From Glandiceps talaboti (Eukaryota; Hemichordata; Enteropneusta; Spengelidae): a stretch of 64,000 bases of DNA. The translations under genes were made by a program, and so were the position numbers. Position 1 is the stretch's first letter. Each line of letters starts with the position of its first letter. A model generated the notes under the pieces. It was not told the DNA's origin and made no database searches. It saw only the letters and a program-made list of their open reading frames with translations. Positions 26,920 through 37,990 of this stretch are shown here, in pieces. The DNA is taken from positions 24,213,181 through 24,277,180 of the forward strand of contig NC_135552.1 in the NCBI RefSeq assembly GCF_964340395.1, given 5' to 3'.

Positions 26920-27325
26920 CCATCAGGAAGTATGGTAAGTTATCCATAATACCATTACATATATGTAGATGATGTTTACCATGAGGTTCCATTACAAATA
27001 CTGGAATCAAGCAGTATGGTAAGTCGTCTAATAATACCATAATACATGTAGATAGTATTCCTTGTTCCATTAGAAAATTGGCATCTGCCAGTATGGTAAC
27101 TCATCTAATAATACCATATTCAAGTAGATGGGGTTCCTTGTTCCATTAGGAAATTGGCATCTGCCAGTATGGTAAGTCATCTAATAATACCATAATACAT
27201 GTAGATGTGGTTCCTTGTTCCATTAGAAAATTGGCATCTGCCAGTATGGTAAGTCATCTAATAATACCATAATACATGTAGATGGGATTCCTTGTTCCAT
27301 TAGAAAATTGGCATCTGCCAGACAG
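26920..27325 (+). repeat. 77-bp tandem repeat, about 5 copies, downstream of MPLKIP-like
   Basis: The landmark GGCATCTGCCAGTATGGTAA recurs at about 77-bp intervals (near 27080, 27156 and 27233). The last spacing is also 77. Two older, more diverged copies lie to the left. It sits 160 bp beyond the MPLKIP-like stop codon, so it may be in that gene's 3' UTR. Confidence 0.9.
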
Positions 27326-27483
27326 ACTGACTGACTTTTGAGTGATACTAGCACTTCTAGAGACACGGCTTCATACTGGCTGTGGATGGTGCAATTCCAT
27401 CAGTGCTACACTCTCATCTTTGACTGCACTGCTACGATACCGATCCACTGTCCAACAAGTCTGTATGAAAATCTAACACAATG

Positions 27484-27603
27484 CTACCTGTGACTTTCAG
27501 TACTGACAGCTTCCATCCCAGCCCATGGATCTTCCACCATAGAATGTTTGTAGTACAGTCTTGCAATGTCATTTTCTGTGTGAGGCTGATCTCTGCCCTT
27601 GCC
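27484..27603 (-). CDS. MPLKIP: MPLKIP-like terminal exon with conserved C-terminal signature
   Basis: It encodes GKGRDQPHTENDIARL, then YYKHSMVEDPWAGMEAV and STESHR, then TAG at 27486-27484. The acceptor is a tandem NAGNAG (TTTTAGCAG), so a variant with one extra Gln is possible without frameshift. A possible donor (ACAG|GTAGCA) overlaps the stop, so an additional downstream exon cannot be fully excluded. Confidence 0.75.
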   Translation of the reverse strand, partial: GKGRDQPHTENDIARLYYKHSMVEDPWAGMEAVSTESHR

Positions 27604-29633
27604 CTGCTAAAAGTCAAGAATTAGACATTACAATTAGCAGTCTGGGAAATTATTGAGGAAGGTACAGACAGTTCAGCATACGTTATAGGAGATTTTATAT
27701 AAGTGTAGTTGAAGCACTTGTAGCAAACTTGAACTGTGAATTCACCCATGGGGTAATTAGTGGACTTGTAGAATACAGTTACTGTCTTTAAAAGTGGTAT
27801 ACTAGTATTTATACGATACATATCACCTTTAATTAAATAAAATACTTCATTCCAACATTTGAAGATATTCTGATAAATGACTCTTTGTGGAAAAGGGCGA
27901 TGAAAATTAGTTGCTTGGCAACTAATTGAGCCTGCTCTTTGTCACAGTGATCACTGATGGAAACTCAAACTTACCTAGAAGTCCAATGAAATAGTTCATA
28001 ATTACATGTATAACAATACATTGAAATATTAACAAAATATGTACTATTCTTTGTTCATGGTGGCGCCATCATAGGCTAACTACTTCAAAACACTATACTC
28101 TTTTCATTTTAGACCTATCAAAAGCTATGCAAATACTCACTCAACTACTGGATTTGACACATGATAAAGACAGCTCTGCTGGCATTGTTTTGTGAAGCAT
28201 ATTGTGCAGTTCTAACTGCATGTGACGTCATGTAGAAGAAGTATCATTTGGAAATAATAAAAATAACCCTGTTTTGAGTCACTTTTACTAGGTATACATG
28301 TAGTACATCACTGTCTTAATCTATGTGTGTTATACCATGAATATAACAATAGATCTATCTCCTATGAGTTGTTATTTGACATTGTACCAGTAACTTGATG
28401 ACAGTTTGATCATTTCTTATATAGGTTCGTCAAATACGTCATTCTTACCCATGGTTGTGATCTTCCTCCTCTGTGCCCACCTCTGTATGGTCTAGAATGC
28501 TGCCCTCTGTAGTTGGGAGAATGAAATCTGTTGGAATGTGATTGACCAGGACCTCCTCTCATACCCATAGAAAACTGTGGATGTGGTAGCTGTTGTCGGT
28601 GCATATGTGGTGGAAAGCCCCTGGGTGGTGGTCCAGCCCCACCTCGTTGGTGATGCTGATGAAATTGACTAGAATGAAAGACAATATTAAATTTTCCTGA
28701 ATCAATAATACGATGCATTTCATTAATTTTTAGCCTAGGAACTTGGCTATCAGATTTGACAATTCTGCCCAGAAATTGAGAATATTCTGGGCCAAACAGC
28801 ATTGTGAAGCCAAGTTTTTGGGCTGTGTGTGTTTGTATCTTCTGATATTTCTGAAAGAATGGAAACAATCTACCAAAGTTCACAAGATGGGATTCTGAAG
28901 AACTCTTGGCCCTTTAAGGTCATCCACCGGGACCCAAATTACAAACTTTTGTAAACCCCACAGCAGAGCATCTCCCTTACATGTAACACAATTACAGCCA
29001 TGATCTGACTCTACAAAAATCCTTCTAACTTTGCTACATTTCATTGTCTTCCCGGAGTTTTTAATAAGACTGCCATTTTATCATCTAGCTACCAGTACAT
29101 TTCACTTGATTTCATAACACCCCATCATGGCCATGAACTTAGCAGATTGCATTGGGTTTAGTGCATGGATCTATCATCTCACTAATAGATCCATGGTTAG
29201 TGTAAACACAGACTAAGACCACTAAAAAGACACAGAGTAGACCCTTCACCGACATAGACCCTCAGCGGTGAGTCTATGGTGGAGGGTCTATTAATGTAAA
29301 TGACTTGATGAATATGTAGCTATACAAACGACGCTTGTGACATGGATCATTGTATGGTACTGTCACGTAATGTGTAGCCTTAAGTTCTACTAACAACTGC
29401 TCACACTCAGCCAAGTGCTGAATGGCATTTTCATAATTTGGATGTGAACATGGGAGACATTTACAAACTAGATATATCATTAAATCATAGACCCTAAAGA
29501 AATCGATAAGTTGACGAATCGTCAGTTTACCTGGCATTCGTTTAGTGCGAAGATCTTTACATGTGTAGCTGTTTAGAGGGATCATGACAAGTTCATCTCA
29601 CCATTTTATTGCAAAACACATGTGGTCGGTCAT
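27484..29633 (-). CDS. MPLKIP: MPLKIP (TTDN1)-like protein, M-phase-specific PLK1-interacting family
   Basis: Human MPLKIP is a small nuclear protein mutated in non-photosensitive trichothiodystrophy and linked to PLK1/CDK1 and to splicing/transcription. Two exons are well supported: 28668-28449 (73 codons of H/R/G/P-rich sequence) and 27603-27484 (39 codons plus TAG). Both are phase 0 at the shared junction. The second encodes YYKHSMVEDPWAGMEAV, which aligns to the C-terminal signature of human MPLKIP (YFKPSMLEDPWAGLEPV); that conserved block is the identifying evidence. A first exon at 29633-29602 (MTDHMCFAIK) has a start codon, a usable donor (ATG|GTGAGA) and the right phase, but no conservation, so it is only a candidate. 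With it the protein is 123 aa, against 179 in human, and it ends soon after the signature. The gene is convergent with CDK12/13-like, as in human. Confidence 0.75.
28449..28668 (-). CDS. MPLKIP: MPLKIP-like RG-rich exon
   Basis: The acceptor TTCATTCTAG|T and the donor CCATGG|GTAAGA border 220 nt. It encodes QFHQHHQRGGAGPPPRGF, then HMHRQQLPHPQFSMGMRGG, GQSHSNRFHSPNYRGQ and HSRPYRGGHRGGRSQPW: low complexity, Gly/Arg/His/Pro-rich, like the N-terminal half of vertebrate MPLKIP (RPYGSSHSPRHGG). Upstream frame continuation toward 28883 is intron read-through. Confidence 0.75.
29602..29633 (-). CDS. MPLKIP: Candidate first coding exon of MPLKIP-like
   Basis: ATG at 29633-29631, ten codons, then two bases that combine with the first base of the exon at 28668 to keep frame. 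The donor is ATG|GTGAGA. It was chosen on phase and position only. Nothing in its sequence identifies the family. Confidence 0.3.
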
Positions 29634-30500
29634 GCCAGTACTCGTATGTAATTATTTGTAATCGTAAATCGAATCGTCTTTGATTCAGAAAAAATTTACA
29701 TTGTAATATCACTTACACACAAGTACACTACAACGTACAATCAAAGCTAGCTCTGGATGTATATGCTACGATGTTCGACACGGAAGACGCCGTATCGAAC
29801 TTCGCCTCGTAGTGTATACACATCCAGAGTTATATTACAACACACAAGCACTACTTACTCGTAGAACGATGTCGATGATGGGGGTCTCTGAAACCTGTCA
29901 GGGTGTTGATATTGGTTTCCATGGTACATATTTATGCAGTGGTGTTATAGAGTACCGTAGATATTCAAACCAAACGCAACGTTCGTGGTTAAAACATGTA
30001 CACTACTACAAAGAACACACTCAAACAACCCGCAATCAGCTAGCAAAAGCATCAACTTCCGGTTACATATTCAAAGCATATTTCGATGACGTAGTACGCA
30101 GGTGCATTGAGGTCTTTCGTGCCATAATTTAAATATTCATGCGTTCATTCATTACCGGTGTCATCGAAAGCCCATCATTACACAAGTGATAATCCAATGA
30201 CTTCAAGATAGCAGACCAGTCAAGATAGAGATCTCGGCACAGATCGTCGAAGTTCCAACGAAAAAAGGTAAAAAAACGTATACAGCCAGCGTTCGGGAAG
30301 AGACAATCCCACCAAATCACAGGTAATTGTGCACTGAATGTAATTTGTAAACACACACAGCTTGTTACAATCACATACTTTTACGTAACGTCTCAGTAAT
30401 ACATCCATGGGCACTAACTCCTCTGTCAAGGGTGCGTCAATCTGCAACCAACAAGTCTGACATCACGGTTTGTTGTAAAATCCTACCCGGAAGACCACTG
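29630..30500. promoter_or_regulatory. Putative divergent promoter between MPLKIP-like (-) and INPP1 (+)
   Basis: This stretch has visibly more CpG than its surroundings. It carries an ETS-type ACTTCCGGTT at 30055-30064, an inverse ETS-type ACCCGGAAG at 30485-30493 and a CRE-like TGACGTAG at 30087-30094. A perfect 10-bp inverted repeat TTTCGATGAC/GTCATCGAAA lies at 30081-30090 and 30160-30169. It sits upstream of the MPLKIP-like start and upstream of INPP1. No TATA box or initiator could be fixed. Confidence 0.35.
29749..29832. repeat. Imperfect palindrome, about 84 bp
   Basis: The left arm, CTCTGGATGTATATGCTACG then TTCGACACGG, pairs with the right arm, CCGTATCGAA then CTCGTAGTGTATACACATCC, with a 6-base centre and two small bulges. 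It is CpG-rich. It could be a short MITE or a regulatory hairpin. Confidence 0.75.
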
Positions 30501-30839
30501 TCAGTCACTCTAATCTCTATCACAGCGGGACCATAACCAAACATATCGAAAGTCCAAATCATAACTGCAATGAGACTATGTTTGTAAATGTTATCGTTAT
30601 GAATATTCACAGTCGTGATACGAAAGAGGGAGGGACTGTGATGTATCCATGCATCAACCTGCAATACTTGGAACTGTGACTTTTTCGCAATAATTATCTT
30701 TTTTTTCAGCAGAGACGCTTTTAAACTATTCATTGTGTTCTTATGCTTGATTTTTATTGTTGTTGCTCTTTTGCTAGTCTTTCTCATTTTGTAATGTTCA
30801 GACCGCTGAGACATGTTTGTGTAGTGGTCTTTAAACAAT

Positions 30840-30841
30840 AA

Positions 30842-30880
<39 letters not shown>

Positions 30881-30882
30881 TT
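30840..30882. repeat. (TTA)n microsatellite
   Basis: About 13 ATT units. Confidence 0.95.
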
Positions 30883-30889
30883 ACCATGT

Positions 30890-32800
30890 AGTCTTTATTT
30901 ATTTTTATCGTACACCCTCACAATATTTGCTAGTGATACGGTTCACAAGTTTACTTTCCCGCGATCCACATTTATGCAGCCATTTTCAGCAATTTTAGCA
31001 TTCGCTTTATTGCTTCCATATTTTGCAACAGCCCTTTTAATTTATTCAGTGTTAGCTGTGGTGTCACCCCTAGAAAATAATGGTACAGTCATGGGAAATA
31101 TTAATGTGTTGTTATGTAAATTATTAATCTATTGTTCATCGTGTGGAATCTTCTACAATGTTGTTTGGTAATGGGAGAACTTGCGTCACTTGAGGCAATG
31201 AAATGTGACTGTCACATCTTTCAACGCCAGATACATTTCTTGATATCTGTAGGACTTTAACAATGATTGATCACAAAATTCCATTCTAGAGTTTAAGTTG
31301 ATGAAACATAAATTTACAGCCCAAATGTAGAAAATTCTCATTAAAATGTACATGTGTACATTGAAAAAAATTCATATCTGTACATTTCCCATTGAAACAT
31401 ATACCGGTAATGGAAGTTGTCAGAATACATTTCAAATAATATTTATAACCAATCTAGACTATACATACTGTATGTACCAACATGGACAAATAAGTGTCTT
31501 TGTAGCATACATATAGCATGATTCATCATTCTGAACGTTTCAAAAGTTTTCATCTCGGAAATATAATAAGAATGTCTGCATAAGGGATGATCAAATTATG
31601 TTACACAAGCTCAATAAATGACCTTTGTTCGTTTAGGGTGTTTGATTCTGAAAATTTTCTAAGTCTTTGTTATGAGATGAAATTAGGAAACATATTTGTA
31701 AAGGGATAGTCTTCTTTGATAAGTAAGTAGCAAGCAGATCTAGAATTGTATGTATGGTACAGTTGTATGAGGATTTGCTAAATTTAGACACACTTAAAAT
31801 TTAATCAGTGAGATTGCCAGACTAGGTGAAAAGATATAATTATGCTGTTGTAAAGTTCCTTTTAAAATGTATAGTCGATCAATTCATTTGGATTAATTGA
31901 CATCAAAAAATTGCATAAAAGTGAAGACATAATATGATGGACTACTAATTACAATCGTCATAGTTACGTGTTTGTAAAATATTAAATTTTACTGGCTGTC
32001 GATAAGATATGATAGCTGGCAAATTTGGCCACCTACTTTTTTCCACCTTTTAACATTTTATCAGTATTAAACTTATGTGTTAATTTTACTTTGATTTGTA
32101 CAGTACATGTATATACATTGTATATCTACCTGCTCTTTGCCAAAGTGGTTTTCCACACACTTGAAAAATTAGCTTCATTCATGTTGTTATATTCTGTGAT
32201 TTATTTTTAGAATAAATCTTATGTTGGTGAATCAGAAAGTACTGTTACAGTCACTCAGAGTGGATACGTTAGTAGTACTTGTTTACATAGGTTGCTGCAT
32301 ACATGTACATTGGTATATATTCTAAGGATTAGGAACCTCAGTAAACTGTAAGGTATGTCATGTCGTTCCACCCTCACTGTCAGCTGACCAATGTGTGAGG
32401 GTGCCCCATCACAGTGAACCTTACAGAGAACCTCAGTAGACAAGGGTAATTTTTGAAAAAAATTCCCTAGATTTCTAACCTTAGTACCAGTGTAATATTT
32501 GTGGGAAACCTGTGGTGAGCTCGATGGAACTCCTGTAATTTTTACTTACTCAGGTTACTGATAGTCACCCTGGGTTTTCCCTAGGCCTTTATAGAGTAGC
32601 TGATTCCACTCTGTTATTTTTTGAGAACAGTGGAAAATAATTTTGCATAATTTACATAACAATGTATTCTTTTGACATGTAAATTTCCTATGAGTCTCTC
32701 ATTAATTTCTGGGGGAGAACATTACCAGGGGCGTCCATAGCAAAAACATTGTACATGTACAATGAATATCTGTATAATAAAACTAATGATTGTCTGTCCA
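30890..32800. other. Region upstream of INPP1 coding exons
   Basis: No recognisable coding exon. The INPP1 ATG exon begins after an acceptor-like GTCTAAG at 32811-32817, so one or more 5' UTR exons should lie in this stretch or in the CpG-richer zone further left. None could be placed. Confidence 0.4.
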
Positions 32801-32821
32801 TCTCTAATTTGTCTAAGGGAA

Positions 32822-33025
32822 ATGGCACAATTTCTGAAATCACTGATTGGTGTGTCTAACAAGGCAGCTAACCTAGCCAGGGCAATACGATCTGAGCATG
32901 CTCTGTTTGAATTACTGGTACAAGAGAAAACTGGTGATGCCAAGAACAAGAGATTTGTACAAGACTTCAAGACTCTGGGGGATGTCCTGATACAAGAAAT
33001 GGTTAAACATGATCTCTTAGCCCAG
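32822..33025 (+). CDS. INPP1: INPP1 coding exon 1
   Basis: 68 codons from MAQFLKSLIGVSNKAANLAR through KNKRFVQDFKTLGDVLIQE to LLAQ. The donor is CCCAG|GTATCA (phase 0). The exon likely begins at 32818 after TCTAAG. Confidence 0.93.
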
Positions 33026-36000
33026 GTATCATTTGTAAAATTCACAGTTTAGTTTGATATTTTGGTTGTGGCATAGTCTGTAACTGAGGTTACTATTTCC
33101 AACATTCTGTCACATACATAAAATGAATGATACAGGATTAGATCAGGGTCACTATAGTATAAGAAAGGGGCTTGCTTAAGTATGCACAAATGCATTTTGG
33201 TAACCAAACTGGGGTATTTGAAAATTTTTTGGTATCAAAAATTTATGTCATAAATATATGTGAATACCTAGTAAGAGCTATTCAAGTTATGAGACATTGC
33301 TCAAGGTATTGAAAATAGCTGGGAGTATTTGAAAACTAATCAAAGTAGCTACCAAAAGTCACACAGTTACAGACTGTACACCTTTAACAAATGACTAAAG
33401 CTTAATTTTTAAAACAATAATTAAAATATAGTAATTTTTGTTTCAGTTTCCAGAAATGAAAGATCACATTTTTGGTGAAGAAAGTAATGAGTTCACTAAC
33501 ACATTAGGTGATAGCATTACAGTAGCAGTGCAGTCTACAGTTACTGATACATCACAGTTACTTAGTAGAGTATTGGATGGTAATGACATAGCTGCCGATA
33601 TACTAGCCAAGGTTCTACATCAAGAAGTAGACATACCGCAAGATGAGGCACTATCACAGCTAACATTGGAAGTTGATATCAACTCACTGGCTGTGTGGAT
33701 TGACCCAATAGGTGAGATTAAATAGACTAGTACCATTGCCAATATTACTACCCGGTACAGGACATTTCTGATTTCTGTAGAACAGGACAGTCTTGTTACA
33801 AATAGCCATGTGATACTGTAGAGCATTGAGACATCCATGCTACAAATAGCCATGCTATACTGTAGAACAGGACAGTATGGATTCCAGGCTACAAATAGCC
33901 ATGCTATACTGTAGAACAGGACAGTATGGATTCCAGGCTACAAATAGCCATGCTATACTGTAGAACAGGACAGTATGGATTCTAGGCTACAAATAGCCAT
34001 GCTATACTGTAGAACAGGACAGTATGGATTCCAGGCTACAAATAGCCATGCTATACTGGAGAACAGGACAGTGTGGATTCCAGGCTACAAATAACCATGC
34101 TATACTGTAGAACAGGACAGTATGGATTCCAGGCTACAAATAGCCATGCTATACTGGAGAACAGGACAGTGTGGATTCCAGGCTACAAATAACCATGCTA
34201 TACTGTAGAACAGGACAGTATGGATTCCAGGCTACAAATAGCCATGCTATACTGTAGAACAGGACAGTATGGATTCCAGGCTACAAATAGCCATGCTATA
34301 CTGTAGAACAGGACAGTATGGATTCCAAGCTACAAATAGCCATGCTATACTGTAGAATAGGACAGTGTGGATTCCACTATTCAGAGCTGTATTTTTTTAT
34401 AGTATCAGTTCTATGCCATAGCTGAAACAGACACACTGCTTTGTAGAATAGGACAGTATAGATTCTGTGCTACAAATAACTATGCCATGCGGTAGAGATC
34501 ACATGACACACTAGTAAGTAGTCATGTCAACAACAATGTGAGTTTATTTTTCTTAACAGCACCTTGTGTATAACCTGTGTTTCAAATTCAAAGTATATCT
34601 CAAATTTCAACTGTTGTTTTCATTCCCAACACAATTTTCTCATAAAAAAGTGATGACTATCCAAATTTATCAAAAGTCATGCCATTCTATCTTCTCTATG
34701 TAAGTCATATGTTAACCATAAATTATTTTGTGGAAATTGACGTAAATCGTGTACTAGCAATTTCATCATGGAATATCTCTCAGTTTATAACATCTTTCAT
34801 TAATGATATAATCATTTATAGAAAATGTATCTTCTCACAACAGAGTAGGTAAAATGGTCTCCATGGCAACATAGTAGGTTTTATAATACATGTTAATTTC
34901 TAATTGATTTACCATCACCATGGTGACATTGCTTGTACTGCATTAGATGATATAACTGTGTAAAATCCTATTAATTTGCTATCTCCATTATTAGGTCATT
35001 TGGGATTTATTTACAGAGAAATGACGTTGCCTTGGTGTTATACTCATGGGACATTATGGTTTTAATACAAAGATACATACAGTTCAACTCTAGACTAACA
35101 ATAACATGTAACACAGAGAGAGATACAACACACACACAGCAAATTTTCATAACAGTTATTTCTCTAAGAATGAAAAATGTAAAAATATATAATGGCTATA
35201 AAATGTCGTCTGTACAGTAATATAATGTATTGGACTCGATACTGTGAAAAAATTAGTCTCTGTGAACTACTTAGAATTGCAATACTTTCTTGTTGTGAAA
35301 ATATCTAGGTTTACTGTAAACAAGTAATCAGACTATTTCTGCACAGTGATTTTTTAATATTTGGGGAAGTGACGGAGATGTATGCACAGACTGGACCTGA
35401 GGTTGTATGAATGTAGCACCATCTAGTGGCAGTGACCACCAATCAGATGATATGTCAGGAATTACAGTACCAGAAAAATTGTATGATAATGAACCATGTT
35501 GCGTTGCTTGTATATAAGTCACTGTAATCTTAATTCATCTAAAGGAATTCAGAAATTCATTGATGAATGGTCGCCGTGCACTGAGTAGTACCCTAGTGTT
35601 GGTCACTGTCACATTTGAATATCTCATCTATTTTGTTATAGATTCTACTGCTGAGTATATCAAAGGTATATCTGATGCCAAGCCAGATGGGGGTATCTAT
35701 TCAGTAGGCTTACAATGTGCAACTGTCCTTATTGGTGCTTATGATAGACAATCTGGTAAATCTGTTATTGGTGTTGTTAATCAACCATTTCAACATCTTG
35801 ACCCAGCTACCTCAAAGTAAGTTACACACTTTTCTAAATCTTGTCTAACTTACAAGATGTTGGTGAAGATTATGCTGATGTTTAAATCATATATCATTAT
35901 TTTTTTATTTTGATGGTTTCAGCTTTCAAAAGTTATCAAATTGTTACTTCTGTAAGTTTGTACTTAGGTTTGCAATGATGATGATACTAAAGCCTGGGTG

Positions 36001-36896
36001 ACGATTGGTTCAATAGACTGATGATGTTAATCAGTGATTTTAGTTGGTAAAGGAATAACCACTCATACAGGACATTACTGCCTGCCTTCTAATTGCCAAG
36101 AAGGCATGTTCTCAGTCCAGAATAGCAGAATCACAGGCACTTTAATTGTTGTCAGATCTGACAAATATTTTAACGTGAGCTTAAAAGATTTATGTTACAT
36201 TTTGTGAATATCTATTAAATTATACTTTTGAATAAATACTGCAGAACTCAGTAAAATATATTTTAAAACACAAACTCTGATATCATTGATATCAAATAAA
36301 TGGAGTAGTTATATCTGTGTGATTTTTAAAACATCGATAGAAAAGTAACTGTTAAACTTACTGACTGTTTCTTTGTCTTCTTTTTAAGGTGGTCAGGGCG
36401 ATATATCTGGGGAGTTGCATGTAATGGGGTAAGGGCCAACTCATACTCCGAGTGTCAGAGTGAAACACAGGCCAAAGCTAATAACTTTCTTGCTGTGTTA
36501 AGTCCAAGTGAGAAAGAGCATATCAAGTCAACAATATCATCAATAAATCAGAGTAAATACCAATATGGCAGTGGTGCCGGCTACAAAGCATTATGTGTTT
36601 GTGACAAACTAGCCGATGTCTACGTCTTATCAAGGGGTAGCACTTTCAAATGGGATTGCTGTGCCCCTCATGCGATTTTGAACTCTATGGGTGGTGGTAT
36701 GTTAGACCTACAGAAAGCTTTGAAGGTTGCAGAGGGAGAGGATATTGGCACTGCAGAGATATTGTATGACAAGCCAGATAATAGCGTGTGGGAACCTGGC
36801 CAGCAGTGGTCCAATAGTGGTGGTGTTATTGCTTACTGGACTTTGGACTCTCTCAACACATTTCTGAAAGCTGAAACTGATCAAATACAAAAGTAA
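32822..36896 (+). CDS. INPP1: Inositol polyphosphate 1-phosphatase (complete, 4 coding exons)
   Basis: This enzyme removes the 1-phosphate from Ins(1,4)P2 and Ins(1,3,4)P3 in the cytosol, is Mg2+-dependent and is inhibited by lithium (family knowledge). Coding exons 32822-33025, 33447-33711, 35642-35816 and 36389-36896 join in frame to 383 residues plus TAA (human 399). The start ATG gives MAQFLKSLIGVSNKAANLAR, aligning to human MSDILRELLCVSEKAANIAR; a longer in-frame extension upstream is not conserved. Metal-binding motifs of the lithium-sensitive phosphatase fold are present: FGEESNEF (Glu 79/80), WIDPIDST (Asp 154 and 157) and KWDCCAPHAIL (Asp about 304). The segment around exon 4 lacks part of the variable loop seen in human, explaining the shorter length. 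The gene is convergent with the GRB-family gene. Confidence 0.96.
33447..33711 (+). CDS. INPP1: INPP1 coding exon 2
   Basis: It encodes FPEMKDHIFGEESNEFTNTL with the first metal-ligand glutamates, ending at WIDPI. The Asp codon of DPIDST is split across the intron (ATAG|GTGAGA). Confidence 0.95.
33777..34376 (+). repeat. 49-bp minisatellite, about 12 copies, in INPP1 intron 2
   Basis: Unit ACTGTAGAACAGGACAGTAT, then GGATTCCAGGCTACAAATAG and CCATGCTAT. The period is exactly 49 (ATTCCAGGCT at 33881 and 33930). It begins about 65 bp after the exon 2 donor. Variant copies with ACTGGAG/AGTGTGG/ATAACC recur two units apart. Confidence 0.95.
34377..35641 (+). other. INPP1 intron 2 remainder
   Basis: Non-coding. 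A (CA)n-poor, AT-rich stretch with no recognised element ends in TTTTGTTATAG. Confidence 0.6.
35642..35816 (+). CDS. INPP1: INPP1 coding exon 3
   Basis: It encodes DSTAEYIKGISDAKPDGGIY, then SVGLQCATVLIGAYDRQSGK and VIGVVNQPFQHLDPATS, completing the DPIDST metal-binding motif. The donor is CTCAAA|GTAAGT. Confidence 0.95.
36389..36896 (+). CDS. INPP1: INPP1 terminal coding exon
   Basis: It begins KWSGRYIWGVACNGVRANSY and holds GSGAGYKALCVCDKLADVYV, TFKWDCCAPHAILNSMGGG (second metal-binding motif) and QQWSNSGGVIAYWTLDSL, ending TAA at 36894-36896. The acceptor is TTTTTAAG|GTGGTC. Confidence 0.95.
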
Positions 36897-37202
36897 GACA
36901 ACATCGGACAGCTGATTCATAACAGCTGTGTATTGAGTTCAAGTTGGATTCATTTTTGAAATTGATATCTATATTTTTATGTATTTATTATGTATGCTTG
37001 TGTTATTCCAATCTAACAGTTTGATAACAGTTTATGTATGTAATATCTACAATGAAATTCACATGACCAGCATGAAAGGAATAGACATAACTGTGATTTT
37101 CAAGATAAACTCAATTGATAAGACCTCTGTATATAAACAATTACACTCTTTGAAAAGTTCAATTCAAACAATCAATGCCAAATGTGGTATCTGATAACAG
37201 GA

Positions 37203-37684
37203 GGTCAATATACAAAATATATCCATATTTGGCTGAAGTCAATACACAAAATATACCCTTATTACGCTAAAGTCAATATACAAAATATAGCCATATTAGG
37301 CTAGTCAATATATAATATACCCATGTTTGGCTAAAGTCAATATACAAAATATACCCATATTAGGCTAGTCAATATATAATATACCCATGTTTGCTAAAGT
37401 CAATATACAAAATATACCCATTTTAGGCTAGTCAATATATAATATACCCATGTTTGGCTAAAGTCAATATACAAAATATACCCATATTTGGCTAAAGTCA
37501 ATATACAAAACATACCCATATTTGGCTAAAGTCAATATACAAAATATACCCATATATGGCTAAAGTCAATATACAAAATATACCCTTATTAGGCTAAAGT
37601 CAATATACAAAATATACCCATATTTGGCTAAAGTCAATATACAAAATATACCCTTATATGGCTAAAGTCAATATACAAAATAAA
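37203..37684 (+). repeat. 34-bp tandem repeat, about 14 copies, in probable INPP1 3' UTR
   Basis: Unit GGCTAAAGTCAATATACAAA, then ATATACCCATATT. Shorter units lacking AAAGTC/CAAA alternate in the left half, giving a two-unit pattern there. It starts about 305 bp after the INPP1 stop. Confidence 0.95.
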
Positions 37685-37910
37685 CAATAACAAAAATAAC
37701 AATTTACAGATTCCAAGATTTACACATTTATAAAACCTTGCATTTTAAAGTCATTGTTCTTTTAGTGTTAATTATTATGTATCGTGTAATCCATAACATC
37801 AACAAAATTGATTCATCCAAGTAATAAAAAGAAAGATTTAAGTGAATTACATATATATGTACATGTATTTTAGTCTTTGTTGATGTGTAACTTCTACACA
37901 CAGACAATGA

Positions 37911-37990
37911 CACACACACTAAGTCTAATACACACACACACAGACAATGACACACACACACACATACACACACACAGACACACACATAGA
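37911..37990. repeat. (CA)n microsatellite
   Basis: Interrupted ACAC/CAGA dinucleotide tract. Confidence 0.9.

Noticed and set aside
28669-28883. N-terminal extension of the MPLKIP-like exon (MNFGRLFPFFQKY...)
   Set aside because: A clear acceptor (TTCATTCTAG) separates it from the RG-rich exon. The extension has no MPLKIP character and reads as intron.
29274-29585. A 103-codon minus-strand frame upstream of MPLKIP-like
   Set aside because: No recognised family, and its internal donor does not join in phase with the exon at 28668. It could be real, but nothing supports it.
29812-30132. A 106-codon + frame over the CpG-richer region
   Set aside because: It overlaps the palindrome and the putative promoter. 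No splice partner or family match is evident.
32762-32821. A longer N terminus for INPP1 (MNICIIKLMIVC...)
   Set aside because: It is in frame but not conserved, and an acceptor-like TCTAAG lies just before the ATG that matches human INPP1.
35416-35436. CTCF-like GCACCATCTAGTGGCAGTGA in INPP1 intron 2
   Set aside because: It matches only the core loosely. A single motif of this type is expected by chance, and no boundary evidence is available.
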